Source of the DNA: Flaveria trinervia
Taxonomy: Eukaryota; Streptophyta; Magnoliopsida; Asterales; Asteraceae
Assembly (NCBI GenBank): GCA_025506515.1
Contig: CM046452.1
Coordinates: forward strand, 71,666,580 to 71,730,579
Reading direction: 5' to 3'
Length of the DNA stretch: 64,000 nt
Made by a program: the position numbers and the translations under genes. The notes under the pieces are model-generated. The model saw only the letters and a program-made list of their open reading frames with translations, was not told the DNA's origin and made no database searches. How positions within the stretch are numbered: position 1 is the first letter of the stretch; each line of letters begins with the position of its first letter. This document shows positions 22,001 through 32,571 of this stretch, one piece after another.

Positions 22001-22402
22001 GATGCCATTACTGGAAAACCAAAGATTGTGTTGAAGTGGAATCCTCCGCGCACAATGTCAAGAATCCCACTTCGGGAAATGACAAAGGATTTCACACCAC
22101 ACTTTAAGTGGTGGTACTACGATTGGAGAACAGCAGAAGCGGTCATAGTCCTGGATAAAGAGGGCCAAATGGATACCATCAGGGTATTCGACCCAATGTG
22201 GCTAACCAACTGTCTGCTAATGATGTCTATACATTATACAAGTGGCCACTGTTCTATGACACACAAGACATTGTACAAGCCCTCCAGTTCCAAAACGTTA
22301 TACGACTTTGCTTCGCGTTTGATATTCACGCAGGAGTCACAAGAGGACAAGTACAAGAAATATGAGGAGGTAATGAGAAAACAAGACATTAGAGAGATCT
22401 AG
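19042..22402 (+). pseudogene. Element C post-pol ORF (SIRE-type extra protein, two exons)
   Basis: Recognised from homology to F1/F2 and from the layout shared with B and D. Order: an N-terminal domain (about 19042-19650, ending with a MYPRFMQMII block); the VMDDNTLGRMKVYRGKQVKPPVRR block near 19700-19790; an acidic stretch; a Thr/Pro-rich tract (about 20260-20500); a heptad-rich coiled coil (about 20530-20800); an acidic tail; an intron (21060-21198); and a C-terminal region ending near 22402. I see no signal peptide or membrane segment, so an envelope role is not supported. Many frameshifts. In SIRE-type elements this position holds an ORF of unknown or env-like function. Confidence 0.75.
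21060..21198 (+). other. Putative intron in element C post-pol ORF
   Basis: 139 bp from AAA|GTAAAT to TCAAACAG|ATCC. It has the same donor phase and acceptor context as the 169-bp introns of F1 and F2. An ACTAATG branch-point-like word lies about 35 bases before the acceptor. Splicing bypasses the in-frame TAG just after the donor. Confidence 0.65.
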
Positions 22403-22406
22403 GTCC

Positions 22407-22417
22407 AAGGGGGAGTT
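22407..22417 (+). promoter_or_regulatory. Element C 3' polypurine tract
   Basis: AAGGGGGAGTT immediately before the 3' LTR, the plus-strand primer site in the usual place. Confidence 0.88.
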
Positions 22418-23118
22418 TGTTGATACATGTATGTCCCTAGATCATGATATGTGATGTAATAGATCTGTTTGGTATGATTAATGAAATGATATTGATAGTT
22501 TGTTAGTTATAATGTTTAATGTTTCATTAATGTGTCGACAGTGAATTGGTTAATTAGGTTAGAATTGCTTGAATGATAATATAATGTTTATTAATTAATA
22601 CATTCAAACTTAACATAATGAAGTTCTCATGCGAATGGCTCATGCGAATGAAACATACGCATGAATAACTTCACACGATTGACTCAGTCGCGACTGAACC
22701 AGAGACTGGATCAGTGCACAATGTAACATAAGATTGGCTCAGTCGCACGACTGAACACTCAATCGTACGAATGAATCAACCGCATGGTTCAATCGCACGA
22801 CTGAACCAGACTAATGGTTCAGTCGCACGATTGAATAATACCAACCTATAAATACAACTCAATTCGTGAAAAACAAGGACTCTCGATCAATTACGATTCC
22901 AGACGTACCCTAGCCATCCAGAAACCTTCCAATTCGTTCTCCAAGTTCACAGAACACATTAGATCGATTCCAATCGATTTCTAACGTTAGTTTCAATTCT
23001 TGATTGATTCTTCGTGTGTTCTCACTGATTGGATCGCCAATCAAATAGGATTCCGCACTATTTGATCTGGTTTACACGTTAATCTCCAGGTATTTCGGTC
23101 AAATACCAGGTCCTAACA
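22418..23118 (+). repeat. Element C 3' LTR
   Basis: 701 bp, TGTTGATACATG...CCAGGTCCTAACA, collinear with 9058-9756. The differences are mostly single-base indels (for instance the word block CAGTCGCGACTG here against CAGTCGCGCGACTG in the 5' LTR) plus some substitutions. It is followed by the TATTG duplication at 23119-23123. Confidence 0.95.
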
Positions 23119-23384
23119 TATTGGATTATGACATTACAGGACTAAAGACTTCTTTACTGTATGGCCAGTGCTTCAGCTCTTTGTATTGTTAAGAATCTGT
23201 CCAGCATTTCTAGGACCAAACATATTGAGATCAGACATTCATTTTATCAGGGATGTTATGAAAAAGTTTGATTGATCCAAAGTTGTTCCTAGTGATGATG
23301 AGCTTGCAGATATATTACTAGCCTTTGGACAGTGAAATTTCTCCAAAATCTAGTGCTACGGCTTGGTATCTGCAACTAGAATAA
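23119..23384 (+). pseudogene. Element B RNase H, C-terminal part
   Basis: Aligns with the D RNase H tail (DSASALCIVKNPVQHSRTKHIEIRHHFIRDC and beyond). It shows ASALCIVKN, RTKHIEIRH, a frameshift near 23260 and the stop TAA at 23382-23384 after the conserved LQLE-type end. Confidence 0.88.
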
Positions 23385-23980
23385 TGGGACAACTACTGCT
23401 GATCTCAGTTCACAGACTGATGAGCATTAGTATACAGTGTCAAATTAAGTACTGATAAGTTATTTCTCTCTCAGCAGTTTTTATAACTATTAAAGACTAA
23501 ATTATTAAAAGTACTGAAGTACTTATTTGTTGAAAAGTACTGATGTAGTTACAACTACTGATGTGGTTACAACTACTAATGTCTGTTCTAACAGATAAGT
23601 ATGATGACAATGAAACATTTGAAAATCAGATAGTCTGCTGAGTAAGTGTTAAGGTCAATGAAACAACTAAGATCTGTGAATTGACGACAACACACTGATG
23701 AGAAATTTTACTCTTCAATTGTTTCAAACAACTGCTATTTCATTTCAAAACAACTGAAGCTAAAACCAAGTCTTCAGTAGTTCAAACTACTAATGACTAA
23801 CACCAAATCTTCAGTTGTTTACAACATCTGAAAGTTAAAACCATGTCTTCAGTCGTTTTCTTACAACTGATGACTAACACAAAAACTTTCAGTTGTTTTC
23901 TTTCAGTCGTTTCATAACCTATAAATACCTAAACCTAACTTCAAATTTTCATAAGTCGTTTTCAGAATTTCATTTCCTTA
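23385..23980 (+). repeat. Element B spacer with CTACTGAAG / GTAGTT palindromic words
   Basis: Non-coding spacer filled with words such as AACAACTGAAG, TTCAGTAGTT and the 6-2-6 palindrome GTAGTTACAACTAC (23545-23558). The homologous spacer of D is 36966-37729. No ORF. Confidence 0.7.
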
Positions 23981-26900
23981 ATGGCGACCATGCAAATCAA
24001 ACCACGACACAACTGTGTGCTACCTCAAAAAATCGGCCTTTTGGACTAAGTTTGATGATTGCGCCATTGATCTGATGGTGATTCCCTATCAACTGCTTTT
24101 CTTCTGAATCCAACCATCTATCCCGATACCTTTACCAATCTGGACAAATGTCACTGTCCATACTGGTGAGAATGATGTCGCGATCACTCTAGTCGTTTCT
24201 AAACCAGAAGAAGGTGGTCATCACTCCTGCCATCATTCGCCAAACCCTAGATCTGAATGATGCCACCTTGGTCACCAAATACCCAAGAGCACCACTGATA
24301 TATCATCATCAAACATGGGTATGCGGGCGACGTAAGTGCTACCACCATCTGAAGAAAAGCATTCCATGATGCTGAACGCTCATCTTTCATATGATCAATA
24401 TATGCCTTGCCCCCAAATCCTCTTCATGGATCAATGTCATCCAGGTGGCAGTAGGTATTGTATTCTATCCTTAAACGAAAAAGCTTAAATTTTTCTGAAG
24501 TTATATTTTTGGAACTAAAAGATCTGGCAATGAAAACTGTGGCTAACAAATGGATATATATCCAAGGTTTCTTTGGCCCATAATCATCATCAATTAAAAT
24601 TTGATGGCCCTGTTGGCCTGAAGTCCCTGCTGTGGTAGTTTTGCCTGAGGTATACTCCAAGCACAACTTGACCCACAACTCAAAGAGGCTGCCAAACTGG
24701 TAAAACCCAAGCAGAGGGAACCACACAGCCTCATCCTTCAGATCCAAAGTCCCCTCCAAACCACAATCCAAACAAACCAAAAAGGCTACTCAGGGAGTTG
24801 AGTCCCTGATGATGCCCCTGCAACACAAAGGCAGGATGAAATACTGGTAGTAACCCCCTGTAGTTTGCAAGACTCTACCATCTGAAACCGCTCAGGTATC
24901 CTCTCAACAGGATCCTGATGCAACCAAAAATGGGGGAAACCACATTACTGGAATCTCTCTCACTTGAGAAAATTGCCATTGAAGAGCACCATCACCCAGG
25001 TGCAATCTTCTTCACACTTATCTCCGACTGAAGCCACCCCTACAAGCCAACTGTGGTTATAGCACAAGTGTGACTCAACTACATTACTCTAACCCTCCCA
25101 GAAACCTATTACCACTGGGAAAACCTAACAGTTGAGGGAGAGGATTATAATGTGACTGATAAACCATAGCACAGGGATTACAGAGTTCAATCTCCCTGTG
25201 TAGAGGAGGAGATTCGAACATCTGGTGAGGTTGCCTCTTCTCCTGCTTCAGCACATAAACAGGATGAAGGTGGTATCATCTCTAAGACCTCACCAGAGGC
25301 AACTGCCAATGAAGGACATAATCCTGAGGCAGGAAGTCCCTAGTTCCAAGAAATAGGGGCACATGTGAATACTGATCTACACTCAGCACATGTTCATCCT
25401 GATTTAATAAGGAGGTCAGATGATTCAGCACAGACTGATGATGACATGGGCTTTTTATTTGATGTTCTAGCCCACAACACTATTCTTGAGGCTGAGGTAT
25501 GCAGACTACAAGAAATGCTTGCCAAATTGTCACAAGAATCAAGTCCATCTGCCCAAATTCACCCACAGATGGCAGCTTCTTCTGAAGCTCTCCCAAACAT
25601 TGCGCCACTCCAACAACTATGCCACCAGCCTCTGATTCAGGCACCATTCCTCAGGGACATAACTCCTCTGAGCAAATGGTTGCTGCCTTTCAATCCTCCT
25701 TACCTCTCATCACTTCCATCATCACTAACATTGTGCATCAAGCCATTGATGAGAGGCTTTCCTCAAATTTTCTAACCTTAGTTGATGATGTTCTTTCTAA
25801 GAGACTTTCTGACATTCAAACCCCTGAACCCAATGCAACCAAAAAGGGGGAGTCTAAGTCAGTGAAAGAGACAAAAGAAAGAGATTGAAGAGGAAGAAGA
25901 AAAAGAGAAGAAAGAAAAGGAGATGATCACATACAAGAGAAAGAAGAGTGCTGAACAGACTGAAGATAAGAAAAAGTTAGAAGAACTGATCAAAGAAGCT
26001 GATGAGCGACATAACAGATCTATGGATAAGATCATTGATCAACTCTTCAGATAAGGTTTTGATACAGCCAAACTTGACTCTGAAATTAGAAGGCTAGAGA
26101 TTCAAGAGATTGAGCATAGATGGGCAAGTTGTAGTGAGAAAGAAAGGGAAAGGCTGGAAGCTATGATAAGATTCATATCAAAGCATTTGGGAAGATCAAT
26201 CATTGAAGTGAAGTCATGGTTTAGAGACAGTATTTTGGAGATAACCACCAGAATCTATTCTTCTGAAGTATTCAATAAAGGATTGATCATAGAAGCTCTT
26301 GATGAAGCTGGTGCTGGGAAAAGGTCTGATATGGAAAAGTTATCCAAAGCCTCACTCACAACCAAGATGCTAGAGCAGCCTGTACAATCTCCCACACCAA
26401 AACAACCCATTTCACAACCCTCAAAACCAACTCTTTACCCAAGAAACCTACTCAAACCACTACCAATGATGCACCCAAGAGGAAGAGAAGGATGTTGAGG
26501 ATGGAAGAAGAAGAAGAAGATGACAAGGATGATGTTCTGCCAATCTCTGATGTTCTTAAAACAAAGATGCCTGAGCCCAGGAGTCAACCAACAATAATCA
26601 CACCTGACATCCAAAGGCAAATGGTAAAAGTCAAACTTGAAGAAGAAGAATAGCACAAACAACATGATGAGCAGCTGTTAAGGATGGTTGATAAAGAGTT
26701 TCCTAAGTCTTCATCCATACAAGCTATGAAGAACATGCTCAGAGGTTGTATGCTCTTAGATTCATATTTCAATATCAGAAAGAGAGAGTGTGAATTGGCC
26801 TGACCCCAGAGTAAGTGACAGAATTCATAAAAAGAATATTCCAAGTCGATACAATGGCCAAGTAAAGAAGACTGTAGATGCTGTGATAATGCTAGCCATT

Positions 26901-27256
26901 GTAGTGTCACCCTGGGAAATCCTTGAAGACTTCAAGAGAGCTTACAAGTCTAAGATGACTCCACAAACTTTACTAGAAAACAAAATGGTGAAGAAGGGGT
27001 TGATCTACAAGAAGCTTGAAGAAATAAGAAGAAATAAGCTCCAGATGTTACTTGAAGGTACTCATCCTGATGAGTTTGCATATAGAGAAATAACTACTGT
27101 GGAGCTAAAGAATGGAAAGAATGTTAATACTTATCAGAGTACTATGGGCCTGAGTTTTTCTTTGAAAGTGAAGCTGAAGAACTCACAATGGAAGAACAAG
27201 TTGTATTCCTTGAGGCCAATGTTAGAGAGTCTTACAGACTCATCATTGGGAAGTAG
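23981..27256 (+). pseudogene. Element B post-pol ORF
   Basis: ATG at 23981 (MATMQIKPRHNC). N-terminal domain about 23981-24620 with AFLLNPTIYP and YPRFL blocks. An acidic/Ser/Pro-rich middle follows, with DDDMGFLFDVLAHNTILEAEVCRLQEMLAKL at about 25438-25530 as a heptad segment. A Lys/Glu-rich coiled coil covers about 25830-26150. The C-terminal domain (about 26780-27256) has RYNGQVKKT, MLAIVVSPWEI and LLENKMVKKGLIYKKLE. Stop TAG 27254-27256. It is close to D's ORF but much more decayed in its first half. Function unknown; no membrane segment seen. Confidence 0.8.
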
Positions 27257-27448
27257 GTCTCATGGGTGGGGTAACAGCTCTGTGTCCAATTCCCCAAGAC
27301 AGAGTTCCCATTCATCCTTTGCCAATCAAACTTTTTGAAACCTCTTCCCTGGCCTGAGCTAATTTGGTGATTTCTGAGCTGATCCAGAAAATGTTTCTGC
27401 CAATAAGTGGGACTTCAATAATCTTAAAGGTTTTGGCTGCATTGGTTC

Positions 27449-27458
27449 AGGGGGAGTT
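27449..27458 (+). promoter_or_regulatory. Element B 3' polypurine tract
   Basis: CAGGGGGAGTT-type purine run (27448-27458) directly before the TGTTGGACC start of the LTR. Confidence 0.85.
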
Positions 27459-27537
27459 TGTTGGACCAAAAGAACCAATGAGCCAGATCAAAAAAACCTT
27501 TAAGTCCCACAGACATCATAACAACTGAAGTGTTCTA

Positions 27538-27800
27538 GAACAGCTGAAGACAAAGTCTAAAGACAAAGTATGAAGACAACAGCTGAAGACAAAGTCTGAA
27601 GACAATAGCTGAAGACAAAGTTTGAACACAAAGTCTGAAGACAACTGCTAAAGACAAAGTCTGAAGACAAAGTCCAAAGACAATAGCTGAAGACAAAGTC
27701 TGAAGACAAAGTCTGAAGACAAAGTCTGAAGACAAAGTCTGAAGACAACAGCCGAAGACAAAGTTTGAAGACAACTGCTGAAGACAAAGTCTGAAGACCA
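27538..27800 (+). repeat. 13-bp minisatellite in element B LTR
   Basis: Degenerate tandem array of TCTGAAGACAAAG (period 13) with interspersed AACAGCTGAAGAC variants. The minus-strand ORFs over this stretch are products of the repeat, not genes. Confidence 0.9.
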
Positions 27801-28059
27801 AGTTCTCAGAAGTTGTCACAACAGCTTAAGTAGTTCTTTTCAGTAGTTGTGATGGTTTACTTTTCAGTAGTTTGTAATCAATAGTTTTATTTTAGGTAAA
27901 ACATCTGAAGTTCTTACACTTCAGATGTTATAACTTCAGTAGTTGTAATGTTAGCTTGAACTTAGCTTTTTGTGAAGGTGTCCTCAGTTGTTGTGGACAT
28001 CTTCAGTAGTTTAGTCTACTTTTAGTTGTTTGTATAAATCAGTTAGCTGTCACTATCAA

Positions 28060-28079
28060 GTGACATCAGCTGATGTCAC
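28060..28079 (+). promoter_or_regulatory. Perfect 20-bp palindrome upstream of the TATA-like box
   Basis: GTGACATCAGCTGATGTCAC is a perfect inverted repeat a few bases upstream of the TATA-like CATAAAAGG. The D LTRs keep it as a near palindrome containing TGACGTC, next to TATATAAG. It resembles plant bZIP (TGACG/as-1-like) sites; the binding protein is inferred, not shown. Confidence 0.6.
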
Positions 28080-28287
28080 ATTCCTTCATAAAAGGAATGT
28101 TGACCTAATTTCTTTGTAGCCAAATCGTGTGCGTGAATGAAAATATTCTCTTTGCAGAAAACTCTCTCTATAACCATCACTGTTTGATTGAATATCCATA
28201 TTATTCTTGCTTAAATTTCGTCTAATTCTTGTTCTATTCCGCTTCAAATCTTAATCTAATTGATCAGACTAGATCTCGATCCTTTCA

Positions 28288-29451
28288 ACTTCCCCCACAG
28301 TTGAAACACTTCATGCCTCCACAATCTCTAGCCATATGGCCAGACTTCCCACACGTGAAACAAACATTCAACCCCTATCTACACTCACCACCGTGCTCCT
28401 TCCCACACTTACCACACTTCTCCAACCCAGCACTAGCTGTGACCACACGTCGGTCACCTACCCTGGCCGCCTTATTGTTTGGAGTGGCTCTACCACGCCC
28501 AAACCGTTTCCCATTCCAGTTTCTCCCATCCCTACTCGTCTTCTTCTCCTCAGCCACTACCACCTCACGCTCATCATATAGTCTACCAGCCAAATCAACC
28601 ACCGACCTAAAAGTGCTTGGCCGGGCGGCAATCATATGCCTACGGATATCCGCCGGCAGTCCCTGGATATATCTCTTAATCTATCGTGATAGTGGTGTCA
28701 CCTGATCGAGCACTAGTCGTGCCATTTCATTGAATTTTGTGGTGTACTCTTGGTGTGTCATAGTTCCCGCCTCTAGTTGCAGAAAACTCTCTCTCGACCT
28801 TGTCCATTTCCTGGTGAGGACAAAACTCCTCGATCACCAACTTTTTCAACTCCGACCATCTCATTCTCCCGATCGCCCGGCTACCCTCAGCTTGGACTAT
28901 GTTGTCCCACCAGCACAGAGCCGAGTCTACAAATGAGTGGGTAGCGAACTTAACCTTCTGGTCTTCTCGGCACTTGCTGATATCAAGTACCGCCTCCATT
29001 TCCCTCACCCACCGGTGAGCAGCAGCGGCAGTGCCGTTTCCATCGAAAGTAGGGGGTTTGCATCTCATAAACACCCCGTAGTTCCAGCCTCGGGTCGCCT
29101 CCAGCGCAGGCTCTTCTTCCTCATCCTCATCATCGGACGGATCTGTCTCAGTCTCGGGCTGTCTTCCTTCGCCCATAGGTCCACTCCTTTCCTTTCTCTC
29201 TCCCTCTCTAACTGCCTTTATCACTTCAGTCACCACAGAAGGTAGGATTGTCTGCATGACTTGGTGCACTTCTTCCACAACCCCCTCCTTCACTGAGGCT
29301 CTCAGGTTAGCACTCTCATCTCCGGCCTCCGATGAGGAGTTTCTGGTTCTTCATGAACCACTTTCTCGACTCTAGGTCTCCCCCTCTTGGGTCGCGGTTC
29401 AGCACCGAGATCTCCACCACGAGTGGCATTCGAAGATCTACCTCCAGCCAT
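28288..29451 (-). pseudogene. Element E gag (Ty3/gypsy), truncated by element B
   Basis: ATG at 29451 (MAGGRSSNATRGG). An N-terminal basic/acidic region is followed by a Retrotrans_gag core at about 29060-28750 (FDGNGTAAAAHRWVREMEAV, ALCWWDN, EEFCPHQEMDKVEREF). The C-terminal half has LYDEREVV and ends in zinc-knuckle sequence CFTCGKSGHMARDC followed by MKCFNCGG, where B is inserted. Frame breaks are near 29340 and 28785, and in-frame stops lie near 28680 and 28370. Role in the family: capsid/nucleocapsid. Confidence 0.88.
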
Positions 29452-29785
29452 CTACTAACACACTGAAAGATTCAAACACCAACACGGTCATTCAAGGGAA
29501 CAACTTAGTTTATGTCAAGTATAGTAAGTCCCTAATTACAGTGGCCAGTTGTGATTAGTCACTTACTTTACTCTTCATACCCAGAGCATTACCAGTCCCG
29601 ACTACATTAGTATTTAAATCTACACATAACATATAACCACATACCATGCGCACATAAACCGGTTAACATTACGAAAATACCTGATGGCACGCAACTACTC
29701 AGATTGGCATCCCATTCCCACTCCGTCCCATTCTCAGTTTAAGTTAAGGTTTATTTTGAAAATTTACCCATTTCACTTAAACTTT
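29452..29785 (-). other. Element E untranslated leader
   Basis: Between the primer site and gag. No ORF, repeat or motif seen. Confidence 0.6.
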
Positions 29786-29799
29786 GGCTCTGATACCAA
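29786..29799 (-). promoter_or_regulatory. Element E primer binding site (tRNA-Met)
   Basis: Minus strand TTGGTATCAGAGCC, two bases inside the LTR end. Confidence 0.88.
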
Positions 29800-30280
29800 C
29801 TTGTAAGGCCCCGTCCTCAGGACGCTTACAGCTGGTGATTCATCGCACGTAAAACATATACATTACATTTACTCATCAAAACATCGCAGCAGAAAACATA
29901 AACCAAATGGCATTTCATTTGATTCTAAAACTTTTGCAAAATAATGCATCATTTGTTGGTTACAAAATTATATCGTTGTATTACATCACAAAGGCCTTAA
30001 TGAAATACATGCCATCCAAAGAGCTGAGTAGCCGCCTCGTGCCATCCTCAGCAACCTTTACCTGCCAACTGAAAACGTATAAAAGTCAGCATTGCTGAGT
30101 GAGTTCTAGTTTTATAATAAAACATACATAAAATCGTTATTTATTTCTTTACAGAGTCCATACTATACGTTTCATACGTTCGTGATCATGCATCATAAGT
30201 ACATACAGATAACATCATTATTATCTTTCATTACGTTCGTTAACCTTCGTTCATTCATTACATCTTGTGACATGTACAAT

Positions 30281-30524
30281 ACCCCGAATATTATGCACGA
30301 AGCTGGTTACTGGGCCTGAGGTCTATCATAGATCCCGAACATTGTGCACGAAGCTGACTCCAGTACCTGAGGCAAGTACATTCACCGTTCATCTTTTCGT
30401 TTCATTCCGGATCAATGCCATATGCTATACCTCGAACATTATGCACGAAGCTGGTTACTGAGCCTGAGGTCTTTCATAGACCCCGAACATTGTGCACGAA
30501 GCTGACTCTAGTACCTGGGGCAAG
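30281..30524 (-). repeat. 96-bp direct repeat in element E LTR
   Basis: Two imperfect copies, 30281-30376 and 30429-30524, offset by 148. Each contains two GCACGAAGCTG words. Confidence 0.8.
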
Positions 30525-31025
30525 CGGCAAGGATCCCATACGTGTGGTCAATCACAAGGATTGGACCCCAGTGTGCATCCTTCTGGGGTAGCTAACCCGC
30601 ACACAGTTGAGCTAACACCCTTCATTGGTGTGAACCTCCATACATTTGCTTGCAAGACTTTTTATGTTCATTCATTCGTTAATGCATGCATTCATTCATC
30701 ATGTTCCTCTTTCATTATCTTTCACTTTACGTTACATAATAGTTTCGGTTCATTCATTCACATAACATGTAAAGCCATGGAAAGATAAACATTCATCATC
30801 ATAGGAACATAACATGACATACCATACATACATCATCATAGAGCATCATACATACATAACATACATCATGCATAGTCATGCAACATCATCATCATCATGA
30901 TCATAACATGCCCATCATACTGTTTATGACCCCAAAAGTCAACTTATAGTCCCCTGGGAATTTTCCAAGTCAAAGCCTACTTTACATATTTTCCCCAAAA
31001 ATCAGAAAAATAATCTAAGTCCTAG

Positions 31026-31420
31026 GCGCATGGGCACTATGCAGGCGCATAGACACTATTCAAGCGCATGGGGAACACTTAGGCGCATGGGCCACTTTCA
31101 GGTGCATGGGGACTTCTGGACGTCTGAACACTTAGTGAATTCCAGCCCAATCTAGGTGCATGGATACTATTCGGATGCATGAACACTTAGGCGCATGGGC
31201 CACTTGGGCGCATGGGCACTATTGGGGCGCATGGCCTTACCCTTAGTCATCCGACTAACATTTCTAGGCGCATGGGCCACTGTTCAAGCGCATGAGTAGA
31301 ACTTAAACATTTCTAAGGAAAATTTGGGCGCATGAGTTACTGTTTAGGCACATGACTTACACTTATTCTTTCTAAGACAGTTTCAGACATATGAACACTT
31401 ATCTCGGCGCATGAACATTC
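31026..31420 (-). repeat. GCGCATGG word array in element E LTR
   Basis: Reiterated words of the form aGGCGCATGGGCACT spaced irregularly at about 15-35 bases. The same GCGCATG word recurs in the copia LTRs of A, F and G, although the elements belong to different superfamilies. Confidence 0.75.
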
Positions 31421-32050
31421 TGTAAACATGTTTCTAGGATATTTTCAGTCCTAATTATCGAATCCATCTGTTCTAAGCATAATATGGCTATTCTAAACAT
31501 GAGTAGCCTATAAACCATCCCGAACTAACATCCAACACACATATTACATACGGGTAATCACATAAACTTTGTAAAATCATTTTATTACATTTTCAGCCCC
31601 AAAGATAGTTTAAAACATGTAAAATCAGGGTCTAGAACTCACCTGGTGCAACTTGGGTGTTCTTCCTTTCAACCCACTTGCAAAGAGTTCAAAACACCTA
31701 GAAACAACACCAAAACACACACCCGAGCACAAACACAACCCATAAGCAAACAAACACATAACTGGGATAAAACCCGTCACAAACACATAAAAACCACGAA
31801 TTCTTACCTTCAATTCGACCTCTTTTGTTCTTCTTCTTCAAAACGAGTTCTACTCTTCTTCCATTATTTCTCTCTCTAAAATGACCGGAAATTGGGTGTA
31901 GAAAAGGTGATGGGTGGCAATGCCACCTTTATCACCAAATTTTCTAAAGCTTTGTCCTTTTGGACACTTTTGGTCGCTCCACTTGGACCTTATTGCCTTT
32001 CTTGCTTTTATTCTTTTTATCTTGGCTTTTAAAAATAACCGGGTACTACA

Positions 32051-32571
32051 CAAGTGTATATCATAGAATCATGATGATAAAAAAGAGACAAGTTATATAT
32101 ATGCTTTATGAAAATCAAAGTTTTAAAGGGCTGATGATAGGTTTGAAAACCATGTTTAGGGGGTTTGTTAAAACAATAGATGTGTCACACCTTAATTTTA
32201 CGGCAGAATCACCGAGATGTGGGGTTAAGATTGTTTACAGACACATAACACTACCTAAACTTTTTATAACGCTACCCAATTTTACCGGCAGAATCACCGA
32301 GATGTGAGGAAAGACAATGGGCGGGGGATTGGGTTTGTAAATTTAAAAGTTACACTTTTGTCCCTCAACTTTGGATTCTTATTATTTTATGCTAAAAACT
32401 TTTTATTTAAAGTTTAAATTTGTCAAAGCCCCCTAAACTTAATTAAATTTCAAGTTTTAAATATTTTAGTAACTTATTATTTGTTTAATTTTTATAAAGT
32501 ATTAATTATTATTATTATTATTTAATTCGACTATTAATAATCAACAAAAGTTATAATTAAAAGTATTATAT
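32051..32571. other. AT-rich sequence between elements E and D, no gene seen
   Basis: No ORF of note. It contains two copies of a 21-bp word starting CGGCAGAATCACCGAGATG (32201 and 32286). It ends in an ATT-rich stretch duplicated on the far side of D. It may be host sequence or a decayed repeat. Confidence 0.4.
32508..32571 (+). repeat. Left copy of ~65-bp duplication flanking element D
   Basis: Aligns with 45031-45095 with a handful of differences: an ATT run, TTTAATT, GACTATTAATAAT, GTTATAATTA and AAGTATTAT in the same order. Confidence 0.8.

Larger units (their letters stand above)
9058..23118 (+). mobile_element. Element C: complete copia retrotransposon with post-pol ORF, 14.06 kb
   Basis: Complete element: 5' LTR 9058-9756, primer site, leader, gag, intron, pol to 16404, a 2.6-kb spacer, post-pol ORF 19042-22402, polypurine tract and 3' LTR 22418-23118. 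A perfect 5-bp duplication lies on each side. The size is large for Ty1/copia; the extra 6 kb after pol holds a second coding region and repeats. All ORFs are broken, mainly by one-base deletions, so it is not autonomous as sequenced. Confidence 0.95.
23119..28287 (+). mobile_element. Element B, right segment: end of RNase H, post-pol ORF and 3' LTR
   Basis: Continuation of element B after the insertion of C. The first five bases are the right TATTG duplication, then RNase H resumes. A repeat-rich spacer, the post-pol ORF, a polypurine tract and an 829-bp LTR follow. The LTR ends inside the zinc-knuckle codons of gypsy element E, so B inserted into E; ACTTC at 28288-28292 is the right-hand target copy. 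Confidence 0.92.
27459..28287 (+). repeat. Element B 3' LTR
   Basis: 829 bp, TGTTGGACCAAAAGAACC...GATCCTTTCA. It is related to the D LTRs (same first 26 bases, same downstream body), but its 5' third carries a GAAGACAAAGTCT minisatellite instead of the mixed words of D. A TATA-like CATAAAAGG lies near 28086. The end is fixed by the restart of gypsy gag codons at 28288. Confidence 0.88.
28288..32050 (-). mobile_element. Element E: Ty3/gypsy LTR retrotransposon, 5' end
   Basis: Minus-strand gypsy element: LTR 32050 to 29802, Met-tRNA primer site, leader, and gag from 29451 until B interrupts it at 28288. Protease and the rest of pol lie beyond B, outside the window. The gag resembles the Tekay/Del chromovirus type from memory of the family; there is no pol here to confirm it. 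Confidence 0.85.
29802..32050 (-). repeat. Element E 5' LTR (2.25 kb)
   Basis: On the minus strand it runs from TGTAGTACCCGGTTATTTTT to ...GGACGGGGCCTTACA. Its large size is typical of Del/Tekay-like gypsy LTRs. It holds a 96-bp direct repeat (30281-30376 and 30429-30524) and an array of GCGCATG words (31026-31420). The ORFs within it are not supported as genes. Bases 32051-32055 (CAAGT) are the right-hand target copy; the other is outside. Confidence 0.85.

Noticed and set aside
27535..27819. Minus-strand ORFs with repeated FVFRLCLQTLSS peptides
   Set aside because: Produced by the 13-bp minisatellite in the B LTR; open in more than one frame because of the repeat.
28229..28936. Plus-strand ORFs over the E gag
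   Set aside because: They mirror the gypsy gag on the other strand. The minus strand shows Retrotrans_gag and zinc-knuckle motifs.
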